Part shown: positions 30,248 through 38,214 of the stretch, piece after piece | Numbering within the stretch: the first letter of the stretch is position 1 | How the letters are laid out: each line of letters starts with the position of its first letter | From: Planococcus sp. ISL-109 | GTDB taxonomy: Bacteria > Bacillota > Bacilli > Bacillales_A > Planococcaceae | Direction of reading: 5' to 3' | DNA length: 64,000 nt | NCBI RefSeq assembly: GCF_018613655.1 | Contig: NZ_JAGGPW010000004.1 | Location: 214,627 to 278,626 of the forward strand | Notes under the pieces: model-generated | What the model was told of the DNA's origin: nothing | What the model saw: only the letters and a program-made list of their open reading frames with translations | The model's database searches: none | Program-made: the position numbers and the translations under genes

Positions 30248-31333
30248 TTATATCCGTCTATTATTCCGCTTTCTGTAAATTTTATTATCCGTTCCGAAAA
30301 ATCCAGCAGAGGCGTGTCGTTGTTGAACTGTATTATCTGCCATGTGAGCATATATGAGAACTGTCCGTAAATCCGAATGACCAAGGATTTTCCTCAGACT
30401 TTCAATATCACCAGAAGACGACAAGTAATGGGTGGCCGAAGAATGCCTTAAAAGGTGAAGGTAAAAGCGCTTGGATATTTCCGCTTCGACAGCATATTTT
30501 CTAATATCTCTCAGCACATTGTTCTTGCTCAACATTTTCCCGCTCAGCGACAAGAACAGTAAATCATCGACCTCGCCCTCGAACGCCTCATTCTCAATCA
30601 ACAGTTGCTCAATTAGACGGTAAGTTTTATTTGATAAAGGAATCATGCGGCTTTTGCGTGACTTCGCATTTTCCGATTGGATTAATATTGACTTGTCCGA
30701 ATGGTTAATATCGGTTGGCGATATCAGCAGTGCCTCAGTAATACGTAACATACCGTCCACTAACAGGTGCAACAAGACGTAATCACGAAAATGCTTGAAG
30801 GACTTCTTAGAATGGATTTTTGCGACCTTTAGTAATTCATCAATTTCGGAGCGGGTGAGTATATCAATGTCTTTTTTGTTTTGCTGGAATCCTTCAAATT
30901 TATCGAAAGGATTTTTCTGAATTAATTCTTCCTTCTGGCACCAACTCATGAAAGATTTTAGATTTTTAATTCTTGTTTCTATAGAAGCATCTGCAAGTCC
31001 TTTGGTTTGATATTCCGCAGGCGTGTATTTATGGCCTTCAAATTTAACGCAATCATTCTTCAACCAGTAGACATAATCGCTGATTAAATCGGTGGAAATA
31101 TTGCTGAGGTATAAAGGTTGGTCACTGATGGTACTGTAGAACTTTTCAAAACTTTTAAAAGCAATAACGTATTTATTCAAGGTGGTAGGGCGCAGATTTT
31201 GTTTAACTTTGGCATCAAGGAATTTTTCAAATAGAGATTTGATGCTTTCTCTTTTGATGATTTTTTCAGGCTTCCGTTTATGCGGTTGCCTTTTAGCGAT
31301 ACGTGGTTTTTCTTCAAAAAAGTTAATGGACAT
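30248..31333 (-). CDS. int: Tyrosine-type site-specific integrase
   Basis: 361 aa phage-integrase family recombinase. The N-terminal SAM-like domain (SLFEKFLDAKVKQNLRPTTL) is followed by the catalytic domain with Arg in DGMLRITEALL, His-x-x-Arg in LHLLRHSSATHYL, the GHSDLRTVLIYAH block and the nucleophilic Tyr in IYAHM. The ATG at 31333 is served by GAGGAGTG; a longer frame to 31435 has no ribosome site and crosses palindrome O1. The gene lies 120 bp from the intact tRNA end, so it is the recombinase that uses the 47-bp repeats. Confidence 0.95.
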   Translation of the reverse strand: MSINFFEEKPRIAKRQPHKRKPEKIIKRESIKSLFEKFLDAKVKQNLRPTTLNKYVIAFKSFEKFYSTISDQPLYLSNISTDLISDYVYWLKNDCVKFEGHKYTPAEYQTKGLADASIETRIKNLKSFMSWCQKEELIQKNPFDKFEGFQQNKKDIDILTRSEIDELLKVAKIHSKKSFKHFRDYVLLHLLVDGMLRITEALLISPTDINHSDKSILIQSENAKSRKSRMIPLSNKTYRLIEQLLIENEAFEGEVDDLLFLSLSGKMLSKNNVLRDIRKYAVEAEISKRFYLHLLRHSSATHYLSSSGDIESLRKILGHSDLRTVLIYAHMADNTVQQRHASAGFFGTDNKIYRKRNNRRI

Positions 31334-31348
31334 AAAAAAACACTCCTC

Positions 31349-31367
31349 ATTCTGTAATTTACAGAAT
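31349..31367. promoter_or_regulatory. Palindrome O1 at the integrase start
   Basis: ATTCTGTAATTTACAGAAT, a perfect 19-bp palindrome touching the integrase ribosome site (31342-31349). Position suits an operator that blocks integrase expression. Confidence 0.65.
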
Positions 31368-31451
31368 AACGAAGTGTTCCGCTCAAAAGTTGAGTGCAGT
31401 CCTACGCACTTTCTTTTGAAACTTAATGATAGCAACGCATTGCGTATGCAA

Positions 31452-31498
31452 GTATGATTCCTACTGGGCTCGAACCAGCGACCTCTACCCTGTCAAGG
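31452..31498. repeat. Right attachment site (within intact tRNA-Val)
   Basis: 47 bp identical to 25815-25861, covering the 3' half of the tRNA gene plus three bases beyond it. A small palindrome ACGCATTGCGT (31435-31445) lies just inside the element. Confidence 0.93.
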
Positions 31499-31527
31499 TA
31501 GCGCTCTCCCAGCTGAGCTAAGGAATC
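31455..31527 (-). tRNA. trnV: tRNA-Val (anticodon GAC)
   Basis: 73 nt. Acceptor stem GATTCCT/AGGAATC with discriminator A, D-arm GCTC/GAGC, anticodon arm CTACC-TTGACAG-GGTAG giving anticodon GAC, T-arm GCTGG-TTCGAGC-CCAGT. CCA is not encoded. It stays intact because the element supplies an identical 3' half; it is the integration target. Confidence 0.96.
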
Positions 31528-31548
31528 GTAATCTCAAGGACATTTATT

Positions 31549-31577
31549 ATTATATATGGCGCAAAAGAAAAAGACAA
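31549..31577 (-). promoter_or_regulatory. tRNA-Val promoter
   Basis: On the minus strand TTGTCT, 17 bp, TATAAT, placed 21 bp before the tRNA 5' end. Confidence 0.75.
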
Positions 31578-31614
31578 TAGCTTTTGTGAAAAAACTTTTC
31601 TTTTTCGTTCATCA

Positions 31615-31764
31615 TCAATCAGTAAGAAAAATGCTCCATTCGATAGTGGTGCGGCCATGCACTTTAGACCAGCACTCCACTGCTGTCATCAGCTGAAGAC
31701 AGTGTTGCAGCCCCTCGACAGCGGATGAGCTGAGGTAATCAAGGCACACGACGAGTTGCTGCAT
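31615..31764 (-). CDS. Small hypothetical protein (49 aa)
   Basis: MQQLVVCLDYLSSSAVEGLQ start, alternating hydrophobic pattern, two cysteines, ends EWSIFLTD. GAAGGAA lies 5 bases before the ATG, 17 bp behind the nuclease stop, so probably co-transcribed. Not recognised. The frame continues upstream into the nuclease gene but has no better start. Confidence 0.45.
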   Translation of the reverse strand: MQQLVVCLDYLSSSAVEGLQHCLQLMTAVECWSKVHGRTTIEWSIFLTD

Positions 31765-31781
31765 GGAATTCCTTCTCTTAC

Positions 31782-32489
31782 TTACTGGCCGGCACTGCGG
31801 AATCCGGCATCGCGCGCTTGTTGTTCTGTACAGAACCATTGTTCCGGGTTGGTCTGTTCGTAGGAAGGGGTGCCGGGCATATGAAAAATTTTGTCGCCGC
31901 TCCGGTTGATATTGCCTTTAATGCGGCAATCTTGAGTAGCTGGGGCATTGTCCGGCTGATATGCGTCTGGATTAAATCCGCGGTCCGTTGCATAGTTATC
32001 AAACTGCCAAATGCCGATTTCCGCTTGTTTGGCTGTAGCTTCCGCTTCCCGGAATTCATCGACATAACGGGTATTCGGCGGGTAAATATAGGCTACACGT
32101 GCAAATCCTTCCGCTACCAATTGCTCTTGGACGCTATCCCCGTCTGCATAGAAATAGCCGAGCAAACGGTCGTAATCATCGAAGCGGCCGCCAACGTCAA
32201 ATTCGATTTCGACATGATCGGCAGTTTTTAAAATTTCCCTGTTGCGCTCGGTCGCTTCAGGTCCAAGGGGCTGTTCGCCGAATCGGGGGTGGTTCGTTTC
32301 GGGTGTATCGACCAATAAATAGCGCACTGTGGTTTCTTTGCCTTCATAAATGACTCTAACGGTATCGCCGTCGATCACTTGTGTCACTTCGACAGGAATA
32401 CGGTCTGTTGTGCCGCCTGTTTCAGTCGCGCCAGGAATAGTACATCCTGTCAGCAACAATAATCCGATAAAGAGAAATAATGTTTTCAT
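31782..32489 (-). CDS. Thermonuclease family lipoprotein (SNase-like)
   Basis: 235 aa. Lipobox LLTGC at residues 12-16, so membrane-anchored outside the cell. The SNase fold follows: VIDGDTVRVIYEG (Ca2+-binding aspartates), TVRYLLVDTPE (catalytic Arg and Glu), YDRLLGYFY (second catalytic Arg). A C-terminal domain with DCRIKGNINRSGDKIFHMPG and EQWFCTEQQARDAGFR is shared with many secreted bacterial nucleases. It would degrade external DNA or RNA for nutrients or biofilm control. Confidence 0.9.
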   Translation of the reverse strand: MKTLFLFIGLLLLTGCTIPGATETGGTTDRIPVEVTQVIDGDTVRVIYEGKETTVRYLLVDTPETNHPRFGEQPLGPEATERNREILKTADHVEIEFDVGGRFDDYDRLLGYFYADGDSVQEQLVAEGFARVAYIYPPNTRYVDEFREAEATAKQAEIGIWQFDNYATDRGFNPDAYQPDNAPATQDCRIKGNINRSGDKIFHMPGTPSYEQTNPEQWFCTEQQARDAGFRSAGQ

Positions 32490-32628
32490 AAAGATCCCTG
32501 CTTTCTATTTCGAATTATAGCGAAAAGCAACGCAAGCGGCAACGTGGTCGCACTATATAGAAGAAAATAAAAAAACGCCTGTTTCCGCTTCTGGCCGGAT
32601 CAAGCGCTGCTGTTATGTAGATGCAAAT

Positions 32629-32781
32629 TCATTTTGTATGCGATGGCTGCTCCAGTTGGGTGGTGGTTGCGCCAAAATATAAAATGCTTTCTTCATTGGC
32701 CGTTTCGAGCTTTTCTTTGTCGACACCTAATTCAAGTGTGCCAGTGAAAATCGGTTCCCACCAGTGTGCATGTTCGTTCAT
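32629..32781 (-). CDS. Small hypothetical protein (50 aa)
   Basis: MNEHAHWWEPIFTGTLELGV start, acidic, no membrane segment. GAGGAGG lies 8 bases before the ATG. It is upstream of the nuclease on the same strand, separated by 140 bp, and divergent from the Gfo/Idh/MocA gene. Not recognised. Confidence 0.5.
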   Translation of the reverse strand: MNEHAHWWEPIFTGTLELGVDKEKLETANEESILYFGATTTQLEQPSHTK

Positions 32782-32882
32782 GATGATTCCTCCTCTAATT
32801 TTCTCCGAATGTATTTGTTTGACTATTCTATACCCTGGAAGGTTACACTTATAAACAATGAAATAAAAAAGGGGTGATGGCT

Positions 32883-33806
32883 TTGATTTCAATCGGGATT
32901 ATTGGTGCTGGCATAGTAGGAGAAAGGATCATCAAGCAAACGATGGAAGAGACTGGCGTGGACATACAAGCAGTCTATGACACGGATTCGGAGAGGCTGA
33001 AATACATTGAAAAAACTTACCATTTGCCTGTGACAGACTCTTTGGAAGAGCTGTTTCAAGCGCCGATTGATTGGGTTTATATCGGTACACCGCCGAAAAG
33101 TCATGCGGAACTTGCGGAAACCGCAGCAAGAAGAGGTTTAAATGTGTTATGTGAAAAACCACTGGCACATGATGCCGCAGCCGGGGAGGTGATGGCCGAA
33201 TCGGCTGTCAATAACCGAATTCATACCGCTATGCATTTTCCGCTCATGTATTCGCCGGTAGTCCGTGAAATGGCGCTGCTCATAAAAAGCGGCGACATCG
33301 GCAAAGTCCGCCGCGTCGAACTTCACACTGTGTTCCCGGAATGGCCGAGAGCTTGGCAGCAAAATCCGTGGATTGCCTCGCGCAGCCAGGGCGGCTTTGT
33401 GCGGGAAGTGTTTCCGCATTATTTGCAACTGATGCACCGCCTGTTCGGCACTTTGGAGATTACTGCGCATCAAGTGGATTATCCTGAAGAAATCGAGAAA
33501 TGTGAAACAGGCATTGTCGCATACGGCCAGACACAGCAGGGGGCACCGTTTTTGTTGTCAGGCTTGAGCGCAGTGGGCCAGCAGGAATTGCTGCAATTCA
33601 AAGTGTACGGCGAAGATGGTGTACTGACGCTTGAAAACTGGTCGCATTTGTACCGTGAAGAACTGGGAAACACACGTGAAGAAGTGAAAACGGACAGAGT
33701 TGTGCCGTCGCTTTTTGCTGAAATGAAAGAGCAATCGACATTCCTCGTTGGATTTGACGAAGGGCTGGTCGTTCAGCGTTATATTGACCAATTATTAACA
33801 AAATGA
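32883..33806 (+). CDS. Gfo/Idh/MocA family oxidoreductase
   Basis: About 307 aa NAD(P)-dependent oxidoreductase. The Rossmann motif is IGIIGAGIVGERI, the family motif is VLCEKPLA, and the C-terminal beta-sheet domain follows. Three in-frame starts are close together (GTG 32874, ATG 32877, TTG 32883); AAAGGGG is best spaced for the TTG. It is coupled to the aldehyde dehydrogenase 16 bp downstream. Substrate (sugar, inositol or other) is not evident. Confidence 0.88.
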   Translation: MISIGIIGAGIVGERIIKQTMEETGVDIQAVYDTDSERLKYIEKTYHLPVTDSLEELFQAPIDWVYIGTPPKSHAELAETAARRGLNVLCEKPLAHDAAAGEVMAESAVNNRIHTAMHFPLMYSPVVREMALLIKSGDIGKVRRVELHTVFPEWPRAWQQNPWIASRSQGGFVREVFPHYLQLMHRLFGTLEITAHQVDYPEEIEKCETGIVAYGQTQQGAPFLLSGLSAVGQQELLQFKVYGEDGVLTLENWSHLYREELGNTREEVKTDRVVPSLFAEMKEQSTFLVGFDEGLVVQRYIDQLLTK

Positions 33807-33822
33807 TATGGGAGGCTTACCT

Positions 33823-35211
33823 GTGAATTTCACCGCCAATGATGTAGAAGAAATGATCAATGAACAGCACGGCTATTATTATACAGGAGTAACGAAATCA
33901 GCCGAGTTTCGCCAGGTGCAGCTGCAACGGTTAAAATCGGCGATTCAGGCTTATGAAGATGACATCATCGAAGCGCTGCAATTGGATCTCGGGAAAAGCG
34001 AGTTTGAAGCATACGCGACAGAAGTCGGATTCGTGCTCGATAGCATCGGCTATATGACGAAGCATTTGGAAGCTTGGGTGAAGCCTGAACAAGTGAAAAC
34101 GCCGCTTTATCTGCAGCCGGCCAAAAGCTTTGTGATTCGTGAACCATACGGCTCCGTCCTTATCATCGGGCCTTTCAATTATCCGTTCCAATTGGTGATG
34201 GAGCCGCTGATTGGAGCACTCGCAGCCGGCAATTGCGCAATCGTCAAGCCATCTGAAGCGACGCCGAATGTCGCGCGCATCATCCGCACCATTTTAGAGG
34301 AGAGCTTCCCAGCACATTACGTCAAAGTCGTCGAAGGGGAGCGGGAAGAAGTGACGGCGTTGATCCATGCCTCATTCGACTATATTTTCTTTACTGGCAG
34401 TGTGCCGGTTGGGAAAGTAGTCATGAAAGCAGCATCGGAACGGCTCACGCCGATTACACTCGAACTCGGCGGCAAAAGTCCCGCAATCGTCGACCAGACC
34501 GCCAACTTGGAGCTTGCCGCAAAACGCATTGCCTGGGGAAAGTTCATGAACACCGGACAGACCTGTGTGGCACCAGATTATCTTTGTGTCCATGAAGCTG
34601 TCAAAGAGCCGTTCATGAAGATACTCAAGCAAACAATCCGCGATTTCTATGGGGAAGATGCCCAGGACAGCCCGGATTACGGCCGCATCGTCAATGTGAA
34701 GCACCACGACCGCTTAACTGACATTCTGTTGAAAGAGCGGGACCATATCGTTTATGGCGGCGATTTTGACCGTGTGGACCGCTATATTGAACCGACCTTG
34801 CTCGACGGAATCCAGTGGGACGATCCGTCAATGGAAGATGAGTTATTCGGCCCCATTTTGCCGGTCATCACCTATAACGATTTGCCGCTATTGATGCGCC
34901 AAATCCGCCAGCTGCCGAAACCGCTGGCCGCATATCTGTTCTCGGAAAATGACCGTGCTATACGGTTCTTCCTGGATCAGTTGCCGTTTGGCGGCGGCAG
35001 CATCAATGATACCGTATCGCATATGGTCAACGTCCACTTGCCATTTGGCGGTATCGGCCCTTCCGGCATAAGTGCGTACCACGGCCATACCAGTTTCGAG
35101 ACATTTACACACGCCAAATCCATCTTGCGGAAATCCACAAAACTATCGACCAACCTATCGTTCCCGCCTTATAAAAATAAAGCGAAATGGGTCCGGACAG
35201 TATTGAAGTAA
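33823..35211 (+). CDS. Aldehyde dehydrogenase (YwdH-like, class 3)
   Basis: 462 aa NAD(P)-dependent enzyme oxidising aldehydes to acids. Catalytic Cys in FMNTGQTCVAPDY, general-base Glu in LELGGKSPAI and the cofactor site FTGSVPVGK are intact. The C-terminal tail (LRKSTKLSTNLSFPPY) is typical of class-3-like enzymes that act on medium and long-chain aldehydes. GTG start at 33823 with GGGAGG six bases upstream; an ATG at 33808 overlaps that site and is rejected. Second gene of a pair with the Gfo/Idh/MocA gene. Confidence 0.92.
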   Translation: MNFTANDVEEMINEQHGYYYTGVTKSAEFRQVQLQRLKSAIQAYEDDIIEALQLDLGKSEFEAYATEVGFVLDSIGYMTKHLEAWVKPEQVKTPLYLQPAKSFVIREPYGSVLIIGPFNYPFQLVMEPLIGALAAGNCAIVKPSEATPNVARIIRTILEESFPAHYVKVVEGEREEVTALIHASFDYIFFTGSVPVGKVVMKAASERLTPITLELGGKSPAIVDQTANLELAAKRIAWGKFMNTGQTCVAPDYLCVHEAVKEPFMKILKQTIRDFYGEDAQDSPDYGRIVNVKHHDRLTDILLKERDHIVYGGDFDRVDRYIEPTLLDGIQWDDPSMEDELFGPILPVITYNDLPLLMRQIRQLPKPLAAYLFSENDRAIRFFLDQLPFGGGSINDTVSHMVNVHLPFGGIGPSGISAYHGHTSFETFTHAKSILRKSTKLSTNLSFPPYKNKAKWVRTVLK

Positions 35212-35236
35212 AAGCGGCCTTGAGGTCGCTTTTTTC
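35210..35236 (+). terminator. Terminator behind the aldehyde dehydrogenase
   Basis: AAAAGCGGCC / GGTCGCTTTT with a TTGA loop and a T-run. Confidence 0.82.
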
Positions 35237-35277
35237 TTTTCGGACCTGCTATTATAGGGAAAAAGGGAGGGGCCCAC

Positions 35278-35973
35278 ATGACGGAGCGCATACTGATCGT
35301 GGAAGACGAAAAAAGCATTGCTCGTGTACTTGAGCTGGAGCTGAAATTCGAAGGGTATGAAACCGCAGTCGCTTTGACGGGGTCGGAAGGCTTAATCAAA
35401 TTCCGTGAACATGAATGGGATTTGGTTTTGCTGGATTTGATGTTGCCTGAAATTCATGGGCTTGATGTATTAAAGCGCATCCGTGCGGCGAATGCCACCT
35501 TACCGGTCATTTTATTGACGGCAAAAAATGACGTCAAAGACAAAGTGGCAGGACTAGACCTGGGAGCCAATGATTATGTTACAAAACCATTCGAAATCGA
35601 AGAATTGCTGGCGAGAATCCGGGCCAATTTACGGTCGAAAAGCCCAACTGACCAACATGTGCACCGGTTCGAACAGCTCGAACTGAACGAAAGCACACGG
35701 GAAGTGAAAAGAGGCGCGAGACAAATCGAATTGACGCCCAGGGAGTTCGATTTGCTGCTTTATTTGATGCGCCATCCGAAACAAGTGCTGGGCCGCGAAC
35801 AATTATTGAACGCTGTCTGGGGCTATGATTATTACGGTGATACGAATGTCATCGATGTCTATATCCGTTATTTGCGCAAAAAAGTCGATTTCGGTGAAAA
35901 TGAAACTTATTTGCAGACGGTGCGTGGCGTCGGTTACGTCTTAAAGGAGCAGCAGCATGAAGCTCAAAAATAA
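35278..35973 (+). CDS. OmpR-family response regulator (ArlR/YkoG-like)
   Basis: 231 aa. Receiver domain: acidic pocket EDE (residues 9-11), phosphoacceptor Asp in LVLLDLMLP, Thr in ILLTAKND, Lys in YVTKPFE. The C-terminal winged helix (VKRGARQIELTPREFDLLLY, YIRYLRKKVDF, VRGVGYVL) is OmpR-type. Closest by eye to ArlR of staphylococci and YkoG of Bacillus. It overlaps the sensor kinase by 17 bases. GGGAGGGG precedes the ATG. A likely target site lies upstream of the second PepSY gene. Confidence 0.92.
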   Translation: MTERILIVEDEKSIARVLELELKFEGYETAVALTGSEGLIKFREHEWDLVLLDLMLPEIHGLDVLKRIRAANATLPVILLTAKNDVKDKVAGLDLGANDYVTKPFEIEELLARIRANLRSKSPTDQHVHRFEQLELNESTREVKRGARQIELTPREFDLLLYLMRHPKQVLGREQLLNAVWGYDYYGDTNVIDVYIRYLRKKVDFGENETYLQTVRGVGYVLKEQQHEAQK

Positions 35974-37324
35974 AATCCATTTGTCTTCGACGCTTTTGAT
36001 GTTCTTCGTACTGGCCATACTCGCTGTCGTCATTTACTTTTCCTTCAGCAGCTTGGCGTATAATTCGGAAGTGGAACGTTTAAAATCCGAAGTGGATGTG
36101 ATGACTGCTACTTTCAACACCAACACGAGCCAAGACCCGGGAGATGTCCTGCGTGCATATGTGCCGGTCGATGGGTTGATTAAGGAAAAAAACCCCAGCA
36201 CAAATCTGTTCAGTACGATACAGCGCCCGTCCGTCCAAGTGGAATTTCCAACTAACGTCGAAGGAACATCAGGAAGAATGACGGTTGAAGGTGAACAATT
36301 TGCTTATGTGACGGCGCCAGTCATTTGGCCAAGCGGCGAGGTGGTCGAGTTGATCATCGCCCAATCATTAAGGGAAGTAAACGCGAATTTGGCTACTTTG
36401 CGCATTGTACTGTTTTCCGTCAGCTTGCTTGCGATGATCCCGATTTTCTTATCGAGCGCTTTGCTGGGGCGTGTATTGACGCGTCCGATTGAAGGGCTGA
36501 CCGGAACGATGCAGCGCATTCAGCGCGACGGCTCATTCGAGAAACTGCCGATCGCTGGCAACTCGCAAGACGAATTGAGCCAAATGGGCATCGCATTCAA
36601 TGAAATGATCGGCCTTTTAGAAGAAAATTATAAAAAGCAAGAAGAGTTTGTATCAAATGCATCCCATGAGCTGAGGACACCGCTTACCGTCATCAGCAGC
36701 TACGCTGATTTGCTGCAGCGCAGAGGGGCACAAGAGCCGGCGATTCAGGAAGAGGCATTGACCGCCATCCGCAATGAAACGGAGCGCATGCGCCAATTGA
36801 TCGAGCAATTGCTCCACATTGCAAGGCGCAGCGAAGCACAGGTGGAATGGCAAAAAATCAATTTAGCACCAGTGCTCGGACAAGTGATGACCGCTATGAA
36901 TGCTTCGTACAAACGGGAATTCAAGCTGCAGCTTGAAGATGAAATGCTGCTGGTCACGACAGATGTGCAGAAATTGAAGCAGTTATTGTATATTCTCTTG
37001 GACAATGCGAGAAAGTATAGCGAAGCTTCGATCGAAATACAGGCAGGGAAAAAAGGCGAAGTGTTTGTGAAGATCAAGGATTACGGCGTCGGAATTCCTA
37101 AAGAATCCTTGCCGCATGTCTTCGAACGCTTTTACAGGGTCGACAAAGCAAGAAGCCGGGAAACAGGCGGTTTCGGTCTTGGCCTTGCACTCGCTAAAGA
37201 ACTGGCGGATTCACTCCACATCCAACTTGAAATTGAGAGCATCGAACAATTAGGGACGACAGTTACGGTTGTTTTCTCAGAGAATTTTAATGTTCCCGCG
37301 CTACAATCGGAACAGGAGGGATGA
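35957..37324 (+). CDS. Sensor histidine kinase (ArlS/YkoH-like)
   Basis: 455 aa. N-terminal helix (about residues 9-32), an external sensor loop to about 135, a second helix (IVLFSVSLLAMIPIFLSSAL), a HAMP region, the H-box EEFVSNASHELRTPLTVISS and ATPase motifs LDNARKYS, VKIKDYGVGIP and GFGLGLALAKELA. Partner of the response regulator just upstream. The PepSY gene starts 3 bases after its stop, so signal perception and PepSY proteins are linked in one operon. Confidence 0.93.
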   Translation: MKLKNKIHLSSTLLMFFVLAILAVVIYFSFSSLAYNSEVERLKSEVDVMTATFNTNTSQDPGDVLRAYVPVDGLIKEKNPSTNLFSTIQRPSVQVEFPTNVEGTSGRMTVEGEQFAYVTAPVIWPSGEVVELIIAQSLREVNANLATLRIVLFSVSLLAMIPIFLSSALLGRVLTRPIEGLTGTMQRIQRDGSFEKLPIAGNSQDELSQMGIAFNEMIGLLEENYKKQEEFVSNASHELRTPLTVISSYADLLQRRGAQEPAIQEEALTAIRNETERMRQLIEQLLHIARRSEAQVEWQKINLAPVLGQVMTAMNASYKREFKLQLEDEMLLVTTDVQKLKQLLYILLDNARKYSEASIEIQAGKKGEVFVKIKDYGVGIPKESLPHVFERFYRVDKARSRETGGFGLGLALAKELADSLHIQLEIESIEQLGTTVTVVFSENFNVPALQSEQEG

Positions 37325-37326
37325 TC

Positions 37327-38052
37327 ATGCGGAAATCGTGGGCTATGTCTGCTGTCGCCAGTGTGCTTTTGCTGTTAATTTTAACATTGCTGCTGTTTCC
37401 GAGAACATCTGCCGATTCGGTGACAATCGAAGAAGCACAAGCATCGATTGAACAGCTGTATGGCGGGGAAATCAACAATACGATGGAAGCGGAAGACTTT
37501 TACCAAATTGAGTTCAATCGGGCAAATGGCCGGTATTTAGCGGTCGTCAGCAGGGCGGATGGGCAAGTCACTTCATTGGAATTAATAGAACCACAAGGTC
37601 CCGCAAAAAAAATGACGGAAAGCGAAGCGGCAGAATTTGCGCAGGCTGCTGAAGTAGGGGAAGTGGATGAAGTGCACTATGTGCAGAAAAGCAATGCATA
37701 CAAGATTGAGATGTTAAGTGACACGGAAAAGAAAACTCTAGTCGTCTCTGCTGAAGACGGAGAGATCATGGATGTCCAAAAAGAGCCGCGCGAAATTGCA
37801 GCGGACCCTGAAGATCCCGCCACAGCGCCAGAAGAACCGGTAGCGGAACCTGAGCGTATCATCAGCAAAGATACGGCAATTGCCATAGCAAAAGAAACTT
37901 TGAACGGCGAAGTGGATGATATTGAATTTGTCCAGACGGCCGATGGCGGTTATTATTTGGTGGAAATTGATGATGACGCAACGGACAGGGAAGCGAAAAT
38001 TCAAATCCATGCGATTCGTGGAGAAACGATGACGGTTGAATGGGACGACTAA
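37327..38052 (+). CDS. PepSY domain membrane-anchored protein (YkoI-like)
   Basis: 241 aa. N-terminal membrane anchor (MSAVASVLLLLILTLLLFP), then two to three PepSY-type modules separated by an acidic Pro/Ala/Glu linker (AADPEDPATAPEEPVAEPER). PepSY modules occur in protease inhibitors and in Bacillus YkoI beside the YkoGH two-component system, as here. AGGAGGG lies 6 bases before the ATG at 37327; the ATG at 37321 touches that site. Function unknown. Confidence 0.85.
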   Translation: MRKSWAMSAVASVLLLLILTLLLFPRTSADSVTIEEAQASIEQLYGGEINNTMEAEDFYQIEFNRANGRYLAVVSRADGQVTSLELIEPQGPAKKMTESEAAEFAQAAEVGEVDEVHYVQKSNAYKIEMLSDTEKKTLVVSAEDGEIMDVQKEPREIAADPEDPATAPEEPVAEPERIISKDTAIAIAKETLNGEVDDIEFVQTADGGYYLVEIDDDATDREAKIQIHAIRGETMTVEWDD

Positions 38053-38065
38053 ATGCATAATGGAT

Positions 38066-38119
38066 AAAGGGACTGTGCCAAAAGCTCATGAAAATGACTT
38101 TTGGCACAGTCCCTTTTTC
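38066..38119 (+). terminator. Terminator of the two-component operon
   Basis: A 19-bp perfect stem (38066-38084 with 38098-38116), loop of 13 nt, T-run. One of the strongest hairpins in the window. Confidence 0.9.
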
Positions 38120-38173
38120 AAATCTTAGAAAATCTGTCAGATCGTTTTGTCGTAGAGGTGCAGAAAATCACTG

Positions 38174-38214
38174 TTCTCATAAATTTCTCATCTCCGTTTA
38201 AGCGTTCTTTAAGC
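38174..38214 (+). promoter_or_regulatory. Predicted response-regulator operator (two 11-bp-phased direct repeats)
   Basis: TTCTCAT at 38174 and 38185, then TTTAAGC at 38197 and 38208: each pair is 7-N4-7, one helical turn apart, the layout bound by OmpR/PhoB-type dimers. It lies about 50-90 bp before the second PepSY gene, with a TATGAT -10 candidate at 38224-38229. Confidence 0.6.

Larger units (their letters stand above)
25815..31498. mobile_element. 5.6-kb integrative element in tRNA-Val(GAC)
   Basis: The element is bounded by perfect 47-bp direct repeats, 25815-25861 and 31452-31498, which are the 3' half of tRNA-Val(GAC). The intact tRNA is on the right; the left repeat is a fragment. 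The integrase gene lies next to the intact tRNA and reads inward, the standard layout for tRNA-targeting elements. Cargo left to right: NUMOD/HNH-like protein (-), DUF4145 protein (-), small ORF (-), small ORF (+), unrecognised 243-aa protein (+), integrase (-). The DNA is more AT-rich than the flanks, and over a third is non-coding and repeat-rich. No capsid, terminase, relaxase or conjugation gene is visible, so it probably relies on a helper or is a satellite or cargo island. Confidence 0.92.

Noticed and set aside
30151-30384. 77-codon minus-strand frame overlapping the end of the integrase
   Set aside because: Lies over the integrase terminator and out of frame with the integrase; no ribosome site.
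25815-31498. Complete prophage or conjugative element
   Set aside because: No terminase, portal, capsid, lysis, relaxase or type IV secretion gene; only integrase and small cargo.
31778-32065. 95-codon minus-strand frame within the nuclease gene
   Set aside because: Alternative frame of the SNase C-terminal domain, which is well conserved in its own frame.
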